DNA from: Acanthopleura granulata
Taxonomy: Eukaryota > Mollusca > Polyplacophora > Chitonida > Chitonidae
Length of the DNA: 64,000 nucleotides
Direction of reading: 5' to 3'
Assembly (NCBI GenBank): GCA_016165875.1
Contig: JABBOT010000033.1
Location: 849,357-913,356, forward strand
Both the position numbers and the translations under genes were made by a program. This document shows positions 12,399 to 22,345 of this stretch, one piece after another; position 1 is the first letter of the stretch; each line of letters begins with the position of its first letter. The notes beneath the pieces were generated by a model. That model was not told where the DNA came from. It did no database searches and worked only from the letters and a program-made list of their open reading frames with translations.

Positions 12399-14849
12399 AT
12401 GCCACTTAAACAAGTTATACGCCATCAATATGGAGATGCGGCAGTCCAAGACATCAACCGCCTGAACAAGTTAGAGAAGAAATACCTAAAATCCTCTAAC
12501 CACCTGACCTTTCTGATGAAATGTAGAGACCACAGTGTTATACCCAAAGGCCTAAGACTGAGATCCCCTATCAACTCACAAGCAGCACACAGAATCCTCC
12601 AACAGGCAAGCACACTCTTAGTCAAAGAACGTATCCGCCACCATAGGAAAACGAAAGCCCAGTCCACTGGGGAGATAGCAAAACAACAGGAGAAACTACA
12701 ATCCACTCTACAGCCAGATGTGTACACCCAACTACGCCAAGTACAGACCAAATCTAACAACACTCTCAACCTGCAAATCAGGTCCAAACAACAGCAAATC
12801 AGGTCCAAACAACAGCAAAAGTTCAACAACCTCACACGAAGCACAGCAAACCCAGCCAGCCAAAACCAGTTAGAGGTAAACAGAAGAGAATTCATTTCTA
12901 AAACTGTTGTCAACTTAAGCAGTAAACCACTCAACCCCCACCAACTGAACTTACTGTCCAAAGGACTCAACTTTATCCCCACGACCAATACCATACCTAA
13001 GGATGACTTCATTATTAACATTGAAGATGGTCTACAGCAATTAGCTCCCGGGGGCCACATTGACTACCTGAGGCATCAGATAGCAACCCTTCTGGACAAA
13101 GCCCAACCACAACACAACAACCTAACCAAAGAAGAGAGGAAAGCAATAACAGAACTGAAAGAAGACAAATCCATAGTCATAGCACCAGCCGATAAGGGGA
13201 AAGCCACTGCTATACTTGACAAATTGGCCTTCAACACACTGGTCGACAACCTACTGGGAGACGAATCCACGTACCGAACCCTAAAAACCGACCCCACCAA
13301 CAAATACGACCGCCAGCACAGATCGTTCCTTAAACAACTCAAAACTAATGGAGAAATCACCCATGAAACCCAAAGAAAGTTAATTGTACAGCACCCACGA
13401 CCACCATATGCCCGCGCAACCATCAAGATTCACAAGGACCCAGTAAAAGCCCGACTCCTGATATGCTCAAGAGGGACAGTCTTTTACAACACTGCCCAGT
13501 TCCTTACCAAAATCCTAGCACCATGGTCCAAAGCAGCTAACTCCTTTATAAACCACTCAGCAGAATTTTGCAACAAAATCAGACAGATAAAAGAACCATG
13601 CCAACTCGTGAGCTATGATGTTGTCGACCTTTTCACTAATGTCCCCACTAACCTAGCTCTCGATCTGATCAGACAAAAAATAACAGACAACCCACCCGTC
13701 ACCCCGCTATCCCCAGGAAGCATCGTACGCCTGCTAGAGCACTGCTTATCGTCCACATACTTCACATGGGGTGATACTATCTACGAGCAGATTCATGGCC
13801 TCCCCATGGGATCCCCACTCTCCCCGATAGTCTCAGAGATCTACCTGACAGAACTGGAGAACAAAGCCTTGTCGACATCACCTATCCAACCCATTTGCTG
13901 GATGCGTAAAGTCGACGACACTTTTGTAGCTCTACACCAGAACGATGATCCGACCGTACTACTAGACCACCTGAACTCTCAACACCAACGCATGAAATTT
14001 ACAATGGAAACAGAAACAGACCGTGAAATACCTTTCCTAGATGTCCAAGTAAAGAGAACCACAGATGGCCTACAAACCACAGTCTACCGCAAAGCAACCC
14101 ACTCTGACCAGTACATCCACTACAAGTCCAACCACCCACCCAAGATTAAGACTGACATCATTTCAACCCTCACTAGGAGAGCCACGCACATCTGCACCAA
14201 CAAGCTAGATGAGGAGATAACTCACCTGCGAGCGGTCTTCACCCAACACAATGGATACCCAGCAAACAAAGTCAACAAAGCAATCCAGAAAATTATACAC
14301 CCGCCACCCAACCAACTGACTAGAGTCAGAGATGAAGGCCCTGGAATCCGAATAAGCCTCCCATATATCGGTCCAACCAGCCACAAAATTGCCCGCCTAT
14401 TAAAACAATCCACAGGAATAGAAACCCTCTTTAAAAACCAGACTACACTCAAATCACTCCTCCATGCCACAGGGAAGAGGAAAGCCACTAAGCCCTCACC
14501 ACCCAAAGGAGTTGTATACCAAATAAAATGCAACTGCAACGCAACCTACATCGGAGAAACGGGAAGACCTTTAGGAACCCGAATTAAAGAACACAAGTCA
14601 TCTGTGGAAAAATCTGATTCTAAATCCGCCATTAGTGACCACATCCAAGAAAACCCACAACACAACATCAAATGGAACACAATCAGAACACTAAACTCTA
14701 ATCAACCCAACTGGAAAAAGCGTAAACTACAAGAAGCCATTCAGATAAAGAGATTAAAGCCTAGCCTCAACAGAGATCAAGGGATTTACCTTCCCTCAGC
14801 TTATGACCTACTAATCCTCCAAACTGACCTGGAACCCCACCGAGCCTAA
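12399..14849 (+). CDS. Penelope-like RT with GIY-YIG endonuclease (intact)
   Basis: This 816-codon uninterrupted ORF is the only complete copy in the array. The N-terminal 300 residues are basic and Gln/Lys-rich, including a doubled IRSKQQQ. The reverse transcriptase follows: a KGKATAI block, an ARATIKIHKDP block, motif A with Asp407 (SYDVVDLFTNVP), motif B GLPMGSPLSP near 467-476, and motif C VDD at 505-507. The C-terminal GIY-YIG domain starts VVYQIKC near 705 and has TYIG at 716-719 and ETGR just after. Cys711, Cys713, His732 and His748 fit the CCHH zinc-binding arrangement of Penelope endonucleases. Such proteins nick a target and prime reverse transcription from it, inserting the element in the nucleus. 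The start is shared with units 1 and 2. The ORF end overlaps the next pseudo-LTR. Confidence 0.93.
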   Translation: MPLKQVIRHQYGDAAVQDINRLNKLEKKYLKSSNHLTFLMKCRDHSVIPKGLRLRSPINSQAAHRILQQASTLLVKERIRHHRKTKAQSTGEIAKQQEKLQSTLQPDVYTQLRQVQTKSNNTLNLQIRSKQQQIRSKQQQKFNNLTRSTANPASQNQLEVNRREFISKTVVNLSSKPLNPHQLNLLSKGLNFIPTTNTIPKDDFIINIEDGLQQLAPGGHIDYLRHQIATLLDKAQPQHNNLTKEERKAITELKEDKSIVIAPADKGKATAILDKLAFNTLVDNLLGDESTYRTLKTDPTNKYDRQHRSFLKQLKTNGEITHETQRKLIVQHPRPPYARATIKIHKDPVKARLLICSRGTVFYNTAQFLTKILAPWSKAANSFINHSAEFCNKIRQIKEPCQLVSYDVVDLFTNVPTNLALDLIRQKITDNPPVTPLSPGSIVRLLEHCLSSTYFTWGDTIYEQIHGLPMGSPLSPIVSEIYLTELENKALSTSPIQPICWMRKVDDTFVALHQNDDPTVLLDHLNSQHQRMKFTMETETDREIPFLDVQVKRTTDGLQTTVYRKATHSDQYIHYKSNHPPKIKTDIISTLTRRATHICTNKLDEEITHLRAVFTQHNGYPANKVNKAIQKIIHPPPNQLTRVRDEGPGIRISLPYIGPTSHKIARLLKQSTGIETLFKNQTTLKSLLHATGKRKATKPSPPKGVVYQIKCNCNATYIGETGRPLGTRIKEHKSSVEKSDSKSAISDHIQENPQHNIKWNTIRTLNSNQPNWKKRKLQEAIQIKRLKPSLNRDQGIYLPSAYDLLILQTDLEPHRA

Positions 14850-15019
14850 CTCCCCCTGAATATTGTTCTACATGTTGACACTTGTATCTCCACTTGCTAT
14901 ATTTAAGAGTGTTGATGTCTTGATTTTACTCACTTGATAACGATGTTAGTATCTACATCGAAACGTCGTGATAATAAACCAAGAAGTTGTATATCCATAA
15001 GAAAGACATGTTCCAGTGC
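14840..15019 (+). repeat. PLE pseudo-LTR copy 4, truncated
   Basis: This matches the other pseudo-LTRs up to GTTCCAGTG at 15019, then changes abruptly to CACACCATATATG. The last 30 or so bases before the ORF are therefore missing. It is the 3' boundary of the array. Confidence 0.82.
14930..14971 (+). ncRNA. Hammerhead-ribozyme-like motif, copy 4
   Basis: Unchanged copy of the 42-base motif, downstream of the intact unit 3 ORF. With copy 3 it would release a unit-length RNA if active. Confidence 0.5.
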
Positions 15020-15466
15020 ACACCATATATGTTTATTACCATGCAGCCTTATCCTTATCAGATTTTCTGCTATGTTTTTCTGGAAGCCTACTGTATATTT
15101 GTGTATATATATATATCTATAACATGCCCAATATGGCACATTTCTCCTGAGGATGAATTAGTGAAAGTCGAAATACTGAGAACGTCAAAATGCATTTCTT
15201 CGTAGTTACTTTGCTTGTCTGTTAAGCTAAGCTATTCAGTGGATCAACTAGTTACTTATCACTTCCATAAAATGTAAAGAAATCGGGATTTCGCGAAACT
15301 CTCAAACTTACTGGCTACACGAGGAGATTTTTGCACATCTGCTACCCGCACAAAAAAGGCGAGATTGTACAGTTTCGACGCCATCTCAAGATTCGAACCA
15401 TTCCCGACACATTTTATCTTCCCAAGGTGAATTCCACCGAACAACATTTGGCGACATCTCGATAAC

Positions 15467-17510
15467 GTCGAAGAGCCAGCAAAAGAGAAACGAAAGACCG
15501 ATGTCGAAAAATTAGCAGCAAGACAAGTTTACGAAGAAACGCGAAGAATCAGATCTTTTCAGCAAGGGTGGCTCACTTTGTTTAAGCCTTGGCTTTGGTA
15601 CGACATAGAGAGAAAATTAATGTTTCGCAATGTATTACTCAGGGAGAAATCAAATTTCTTTTAAGTCTGCTCCTTCCCCAGAATAGAAAGTCTTAAAATG
15701 CACCAGAAAAGTAAAACACACCAGAGTGTAATGGAATAGGAAAAGGCGTCGTAAGCTAGACCGGGAACAACCCCTGTAGAACAAGGTGTCAGGAATATGA
15801 ACGCGAGAGCGTTTGACAAACTGAAAATTCTTTTCGTCTTACTCTGTCGTCTGGAGGTAAGGAAAGGTATTGACGTAGGACATACATACATCAATGATGT
15901 TAAGTGCAAGGAATTTACTGGCGTTATAGGCGAAGTGGAGAGGGAAAATTTGGAGAAATGTGTCTCGGCGTCAAAATTCACATCCGTCATATGTGACGAA
16001 GCTACCTACTCGGCAGTGATGGAGCACTTGATTATTTAGGTAGGATAAGACAGCCATGCAATTTCATAATTTCATGCTGACCGTTCTATCTGTCATGAGT
16101 CGCCTGTCATTGATGTTCCGAGATCTCTAACAGTCGGTGAACTGCCCCTGTTGACAGCAGAAACTGTGACATCTTTGAAGAAACTCAAGACAAGGTATTT
16201 TTCAAAAGTCCTCCAATCCACTGATAATGATGCTTTTTGCATTGTTTGTTTTAAATTACTTTAATAGTAGTGAATGTCAATGCTTACTCTCTGACCAATT
16301 CGATCGCTGTGAGTTCATGTCCTGCTCATGCTGGCCTTTTTTAACGTGGGAAAATTTGCTAGCAACCTGCGGATGGTTATGATCTTTCCCCAGCTCTGAT
16401 CGTTTTTCTACCTCCGTAATGCTGTCGTCATAGTATAGATGACATATTCCTGAGTAAAGCATAAAACACGTCAGTTAAACCAAAATAAATCAATGCTTAC
16501 TTCATCATCAAGATGGTAGAAATAAATAAAAGTCTTCAGCCAGTCTGTCTCTTCACAGTTCTCATGGTGTGGCAAAGTTATATCTGCAGATCAGGTTCAA
16601 ATCTTTAAAAAATTCAGGCCAGCCCCCAAATGCTTCAGGACAGAGAATTGACAGGAGATCCCCCATCATGCGAGGATATTAATAGGTGTGTTGACAGCCT
16701 TGTGGGTTGTATTGAGCAGCGGTTTGCAAGTGACTCGAATTGAGTGATGACAGTCACAGCTCTACTTTATTTAAAGTTTATTAAAAGGTGAGAAATTCCT
16801 CAATTTCAGTATTTTTAATTTCTTTTATTCAGCTTACTGAAGTAACGGTAATTAATAGACTGTTTTCATTGCTAGCACAATTATTCTTATTGAGATATTG
16901 TAAAATACTGTTAGTTATGAGGCCAACACGTCCTGTTTTGATGTCATTTCAAATGTCTTTTCATAGGTTTTGGCGACAAAGAATTTTCGGATCTGGTAGA
17001 TTTCTTTGGGCCATTAATAGAAGATGTTTGGATTACTTCAGACAAGATAGAGGCAGAATGGACTACAATTAGAGGTCGAGCCTGCAACGAGTAAGTACAT
17101 GGAACAAAAAGTCAGTAATGTTATTTGAAATATTAATAGTGAAATGTTGTTTCCTCAGTAGCAGAGTGTGGAATAAATTACTCCACACAGCGAGAAGATG
17201 ATGTGGTTAGAGATTTACGGTATTACTTATCCTGTTCTTTGTTTTGTTTTGTTTTTCTTAGTAGCTATGCTCCAGTAAGTAAGGCCTCCAGGATGGAAAT
17301 CAATTCCAAATATGGAGAACTGTGTCCAAATTTTCTAAGACTTGTTGATCTCATATTGTTTTTTATCAGCCCATTCAGTGGGATGTGAGCGTGGGTTAAG
17401 TCTAATGAAGAGGGTGTGAAGAATGACTGGAGGAGCTCTTTAACCACACACACCCTCACAGCCTTAATGAGAATACCCCAACAGTCGCCAGAAATTTCAG
17501 ATTTTGAATT
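15467..17510 (+). pseudogene. hAT/ZNF862-like transposase-derived pseudogene
   Basis: Scattered translated blocks follow the order of the ZNF862-like family (vertebrate genes derived from hAT transposases). Near 15467-15660 is FQQGWLTLFKPWL then WYD and MF, where the family's zinc-finger Cys are lost. At 15797-16039 are ARAFDKLKI, RKGIDVGHTYINDVKCKEF and FTSVICDEATYS. Near 16690-16750 is a block with VDSLVGCIEQRF. At 16967-17090 is FGDKEFSDLVDFF then IEAEWTT. At 17300-17510 are the hATC-like SVGCERGLSLMKRV and RSSLTTHTLTALMRI, in two frames. Frames shift repeatedly and stops intervene, and SINEs interrupt at about 16285 and truncate it at 17511. The 16967-17090 block is flanked by an AG and by GTAAGT, as if once spliced. 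Family recalled from memory; no search was possible. Confidence 0.62.
16285..16495 (+). repeat. SINE inserted in hAT-like pseudogene
   Basis: It contains CGATCGCTGTGAGTTCATG, then AGCAACCTGCGGATGG, and a degraded tail CTGAGTAAAGCATAAAACAC. It separates two blocks of the pseudogene, so the insertion is younger than that gene's arrival. Confidence 0.65.
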
Positions 17511-17712
17511 CCGGGCCTCTGTGGTACGATGAATCGTACGATGGCGCAGCGTAATGGCCCAGGAGCCGTCTCATCAATGCCGTCGTAGTGAGTTCAATCC
17601 CAGTGAACACTGGATTCTTCTCCGGTTGTAGGTGTGAAGGTCTGCCAGCAACATGCCGAAGGCGGCAGGTTTTCCCAGGACTCTTGTTTCCTCACGCCAT
17701 AACGCTGATTGA
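17511..17712 (+). repeat. SINE, 5' part
   Basis: The head (CCGGGCCTCTGTGG, then GTGAGTTCAATCCC) and body (GCCAGCAACATGCCGAAGG, GTTTCCTCACGCCATAACGC) match the main SINE family. The usual tail is missing and the sequence runs into a 63-bp tandem repeat. Confidence 0.65.
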
Positions 17713-18084
17713 TTACCTGTTGATGACTGTTGCTTATGTTGCTGAGTGTTCATATGTTTATCGTCAAACTTTCTGCAGTTTCTTGATGATTGTTACTGAA
17801 ACTGTTTTGGGTTCACATTTTATGGTCAAACTTGCTGCAGTCTGTTGCTGACTGTTGCTGAAACTGTTTCGGGCTCACACGCTGACCGTCAAACTTGTCG
17901 CAGTCTGTTGATGACTGTTGCTGAAACTGTTGCGGGCTCACACCATCAAGCTTGCTACAGTCTGTTGATGACTTGCTGACACTATTTCGGGCTCAGAAGC
18001 TGGCCGTCAAGCTTGCTGCAGTTTGTTGTCGCAGTTTCTTGATGACAGTTGCTCATATCCTTCCGGATTCAGGTGCTTAGGGTC
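17713..18084 (+). repeat. Degenerate 63-bp tandem repeat
   Basis: About five units are built on CTGTTGATGACTGTTGCTGA, then CTGTTTCGGGCTCA, then CGTCAA(A/G)CTTG. Units drift in sequence and length. The array abuts the 3' end of the GPCR pseudogene. Its reverse complement resembles the sequence about 0.4-0.6 kb beyond the intact GPCR (30150-30450). Confidence 0.6.
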
Positions 18085-19251
18085 AAGCTCTGTTACAAAA
18101 GAGTTCTTTGACGTCATCGCAGAATCTTGCTGCACATTACGCAGAGGACAAAGTTAAAGGAAGGATTGAAAACAAAGAGACACGGTGCAATTAAAAATCA
18201 CCAACGGATTTCCAGGTTGAACTTACGAAGAACGTACACTCTTTCGAATGCAAAAGTCAGGAACGTGCTGGCAGCCAGCGGGTAACAGAAGAGGAATGCC
18301 AGAAGGCTTCGCGCCAGAACAGTTTGCTGTCGCCACCCTCTATCGCCGGGTCCTTTTCGACTCCTTTAAGCCTCACTGTCAATTTCGCACAAAGCGAAGC
18401 TTTACGATGATTAAACAGTTCAAAATTACCGGAAGTGGAAACGGTATGATGACGATAATGATGGCAAAGGACAAGTAAATGGATTCGTTAGAGAAATGAA
18501 AAGAAAATGTTGTGTACGACCACACGTGGAGTGTTTCGTGGGTGTGTTTTAATTATGACTACACGAAAGAATCGCGGGGCGTTCATAAAATCTGCGAGAA
18601 CGAAACTGGCGGAGACGATTTTCTTCGCGCGTGATTCGCTGCTGATCACGCGGAACTTGAGAGTAAAGCAAAATGCAACGAAACGCTCCAAGGCAAAAGC
18701 CAGTGTAATCCAGACGTTCGATGCCATGCTGATGTAAAAGAATACATGAGGGGAAAACGTAGCTTATGATGTTTTTATAGGCGACTCTTTGCGAGGCGCT
18801 GTCGTGGTGGCCGATGGTATGGAAAATGTTCAACAGGGTGATGAGGATACTAGATATGGCTATAACCCGGGCGTAAACGGAAGAGCTGGACTTCAGAGCG
18901 CCTCGCTGGAGAACGATAATAGTTAAGATGCAGCAGAAAAAACTGAAAATATTGATGGTGAAGACGATGTATTTTTGCACGAAATCTTCAACTTTCGTGA
19001 AGACTTGCTCCATTGAGTCTTCGCTCTGAAAACCCTGTCATAAAATACGCGTCAGTGCCCCTGGAATAAGTTTCATTTACGGCATCAGTTCCGTTCCAAT
19101 TTGTCCTATTCTCGACAGAAAACAAAAAGGAAGTTTTGAAGAGGGAAAGCTCCGATTGGTCCATGGAAATTGATACTAATGGTATCCATGATACTAATCG
19201 GCTTGAAAGGGCGACAACCATCAGAAGACAGAGAATCTTGACAGTCGCCAT
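18085..19251 (-). pseudogene. GPCR pseudogene, inverted paralogue of 28506-29786
   Basis: The minus strand parallels the intact GPCR from its signal peptide (MATVKILCLL against MAALKILCLL) through TM7 and the start of the tail (AGCAAGATTCTGCG). Breaks visible are: a frameshift near 19015 before EQVFTKVEDF; a small deletion before TM3 near 18745 that shifts the frame; loss of most of the loop between TM4 and TM5; a TGA near 18400 replacing the basic third loop; a deletion before TM6; and a TGA just before TM7, where the intact gene has CGA. Pieces readable in single frames are 18988-19251 (N-terminus), 18745-19013 (TM1-TM2) and 18488-18727 (TM3-TM4). It has no intron in the shared region, like its parent. 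Nucleotide similarity is high enough to align by eye, so the duplication is not ancient. Confidence 0.85.
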
Positions 19252-19261
19252 TATTTGCATG

Positions 19262-20404
19262 CAAAAAGATCCAATTTCAATAAAAACCGTTACCGGCTTT
19301 GTGGATTCATTCTCTAAGTTACTTAGCTATGGTATAACAAATACGTACTTTTATTTGATTTAATTATTTATTTAAGAGGGTCTCCTTGAAATATATTCTT
19401 TTATTATCATCATCAGGAAACACAAAAATGTAGCATTGTTTATGTTGTTTTATCATAATTAACGTTTCATTTACCATGCTGGTGTTGGATTTTGTGGGTG
19501 GAAAGCACAATCCAAAACCCAGGGGAAACAGCCGCACTTTAAATTCCCTGACTTAAAGTCGCAGCTGACACTGTGCCCGGAAATCTTGAGCTCGTGAACT
19601 TGAGTGATTGGTCAGGTGATTGATGTCTCCTTCCCTCTGTCGTATTATGTTTGAACAGTATAGCTAGAGAAGACCTGGCGCAATCCGTCCCTAGGTACGG
19701 AAGTGATTAAAAACACCGAATAATAGTGTTAGTAGAATTGGTTAATTATGTTATAGTTCGTCAGGCATTCCTTATCACCTTAAAATCGGACAAAATAATT
19801 TGACTTACCTCGCCTGAAATCGATTACCAAAGATTATGAGTCGATATAAATCAAGAAATTGCTGGAAAATTTCCTGAGGATTGGATGGAAAGTGAAGGTA
19901 TTTAAACCTTCTTCGTTCCAGCATCACACCAGAGACACAGGCAGGCGCTAGCATGTACCAAACATTTTTTGTGCCCATCAATGAATGACATAACGTCGTT
20001 TCCAACCATTGGTTTAGACTGAGGGATGGTCTCCGCCTTTTAGGAAAGGTCGGATGATTGACAGTATTAAAAGGTCTTCTCTGACCAAACCCGAACCCTC
20101 ACGGAAACTGAGTGTTTCCTTACATTTTTTTTGGATGTTTTTTTTTTTTTAATTTTAATTCCATTTCAAAACCATTCAGATAATTTTCGAAACCAGCACT
20201 GTTCACTGAATATCGCACTGTTTCTAAAAACAAACAAACCAATAGTTGATTTTGTGTTTGCTCAAAGAGTAAATTTGTCCAAATATAAACAGCAAACTGA
20301 AATGGCGTTGTCTTTGGAGATTACAAAGATGCTTCTTCCTACCTTGAGAAATGTAACCAAGCCTGCCATTGGCACTTCTATTCGCTTTAGAAATCTGTCA
20401 AGAA
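19262..20404. other. Non-coding stretch
   Basis: Upstream of the GPCR pseudogene start I see only short frames, a poly-T run at 20140-20150, and no recognisable exon. It does not resemble the sequence upstream of the intact GPCR. Confidence 0.4.
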
Positions 20405-20548
20405 AAACTCACATGCGGCCAGCAGTATGATAGGAAGAAACCGAATAGAACCCGTGGGAAACCGACGATCATCCGCTGGTGGCTAGCAGACCTTCCCACA
20501 TATGAAAGGGGAAGAAGCCAGTATAAGCTGGATTTGAACTTACACTTT
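20405..20548 (-). repeat. SINE fragment, minus strand
   Basis: The reverse complement gives the SINE body: the plus strand reads CATGCGGCCAGCAGTATGAT, then CGATCATCCGCTGGTGGCTAG and CCTTCCCACATATG. The tail is missing. Confidence 0.6.
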
Positions 20549-22140
20549 TATGTTTAGCTGTGAATAAATTTTTTGAGAAGTCTTCTGTAATGTTTGCCTG
20601 TGTCTAAAAAAAACATCAAACGTTTGCTTTAGGGCCAGAAAAAAGTAGGTGTGAACATTATCAATATGGCCCATAAAACCCACCGTACAATCAAAACATT
20701 TGACCACATTTAATTTTGTTTAAAAAAACTAAAAATAAAATCAGTGAAAGTATTTTCAGATACAGTTTTTAATAAACTTTTCACTCAAAGAATTGAGAAC
20801 TTCATTTTTATGTGGTCTTTCCTTTTAAAGGATCTCAATGAAGTTATTGTATTGGTCGATAAAGGCATACTTGTTCTTAATTATTCTGTTCGAGAAATCC
20901 TAGATAGCAACAACTTTTCTGTTGCTACGCCTGAAAAGGCGAGAGCTGGAATCGAACACGCTCCCACACTGGTCATGGACCTGTTAGTGGTTTTAAGCAT
21001 CTGTTTGACTCTTTCTCTTATGTCGGATTTATATTTATATAACAAGAAGTTCACTGCTGCACCATTTTATTTATACAGTACACGAATAACTACAATGTTT
21101 GGACGAGCCTAATTGTTACAGATTATGGCCTTGGAGGAAACTATTTATAGCGTCGGTTAACATACCTTTTCAAGAACATACAATTTAGTTTCTTCTTAGT
21201 TTCTTTCATAAGGCTATAAAACACCATAAAGATGTTATCGTCTTTGCAGTATGCTTTCGTAAAAGTTGCTTGATTGTCTCATGAAAGATATATATATATA
21301 TATATCTTTTGGCATTTTTCAAACGACCCTGTAAGATACAAGTTAACAACTGTCTCAAACAGTGAAGACGGAAGACATCCGGACCATTCTGAAAGGCTCT
21401 GCTATATCTTTAGTCATTCATCAAACTTCAAAGCTTTATGATTTATAAGAGCTCAGAGTTTGATCGGACCATCACAGCGAGTGCTTGATTTCACGTTGTG
21501 TTGACTTTCAATACAGCCGCAGGATCAAGCAAGATCAAAAGTTAAAAACCCCATAGATCCAGTTAGTTCATTTATCTTCCGCGGTCGCGAAACAGTTGCA
21601 ATCAAAGCTCAACTGAGATACATATGTTCAGCAACATAGAACATTCATTGCATCCTTTCGTCATCAATGAAGACTATTGATTGCTTTTCTTTGCATGAAC
21701 TCGTCCTATCAGTAAATAAATAAATAAAGAAATAAATAAAATCAATGATGTCAAACGTGATCAAACGTGTAGGTATAAGAAATATTCTAGGTGCACAATT
21801 TTACCAGCGTCCAAATCGTGCACCATTGCAACATAGGACCCATGCAAATTGCCGATAATCAAAATGTGTGTCTCAGCTACATTTTGATTTCCACTGTTTA
21901 TGTATATAAGCGACGTTGGGCTTCCGTGGTGTGATATCCAGCTATAAAAGCTTTACTTTTAGTCAGAAAAACACTTCAATTTAATGATATTGAACTCTGT
22001 TTACAATATGCCTGCCTACATCCGCTGTCACGCTACTCGCGAACCGCTTTAGGGCACACAATGGCGTATGTATTGGCAGTCATTCACATGTCGTAATCCT
22101 AACAGCATAAACACTACATCTCTCCCTTTCTTAGGAACAA
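20549..22140. other. Non-coding stretch
   Basis: A 122-codon frame at 20744-21112 has no domain and lies in AT-rich repeats; a tRNA B-box-like element (GGAATCGAAC on the plus strand) lies inside it near 20949. A short TA run occurs at 21289-21306, and an AAATA tail at 21713-21740 looks like a SINE remnant. The segment at 21590-21700 has weak similarity to 26875-27000. Confidence 0.4.
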
Positions 22141-22145
22141 CACAT

Positions 22146-22218
22146 TTGTTTTTTTTTTTCGGGAATAAGTGACCGACGGTGAACGTCCTCTACCGAGGTC
22201 ACTTATCCCCAAAAAAAA
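22146..22218. repeat. Hairpin with A/T-extended arms
   Basis: GGGAATAAGTGACC (22161-22174) is the near-exact inverse of GGTCACTTATCCCC (22197-22210). The arms are extended by a poly-T tract on the left and a poly-A tract on the right. The 22-base loop contains CGGT and ACCG, which can pair further. No coding role is visible. Confidence 0.6.
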
Positions 22219-22234
22219 CCAAAAAAAAAAAACA

Positions 22235-22345
22235 GTTCATAACTGTAGAGTTTTCACATATCAATATATATTTTTGGCCGTTTTATATAAGGCCAATTGA
22301 TATATTTCACATATCAGTACATAATTTTGGCCGTTTTATAAAAGG
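22235..22345 (+). repeat. Imperfect tandem duplication
   Basis: Two copies of a 60-65 bp AT-rich unit with TTTCACATATCA and TTTTGGCCGTTTTATA lie next to the hairpin. Confidence 0.5.

Larger units (their letters stand above)
6915..15019 (+). mobile_element. Tandem Penelope-like retroelement array
   Basis: Three head-to-tail PLE units (periods 2622, 2663 and 2640 bp) are followed by a truncated fourth flank. The repeat starts at 6915 inside what is the last codons of the ORF elsewhere (CCGAGCC then TAA), so the pseudo-LTR overlaps the ORF end. It breaks off at 15019, where the fourth copy diverges after GTTCCAGTG. The encoded protein has a reverse transcriptase followed by a C-terminal GIY-YIG endonuclease, the defining PLE architecture. 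Units differ by only a handful of substitutions and indels, so the array is young. Head-to-tail partial tandems are typical of PLEs. I see no clear target-site duplication. Confidence 0.93.

Noticed and set aside
7141..14539. Long minus-strand frames of 105-218 codons within the Penelope units
   Set aside because: They repeat identically in each unit opposite the RT frame and have no domain; they are shadows of the real ORF.
17713..18084. Regularly spaced repeats considered as a CRISPR array
   Set aside because: Units are contiguous, degenerate and without unique spacers, in a eukaryotic context.
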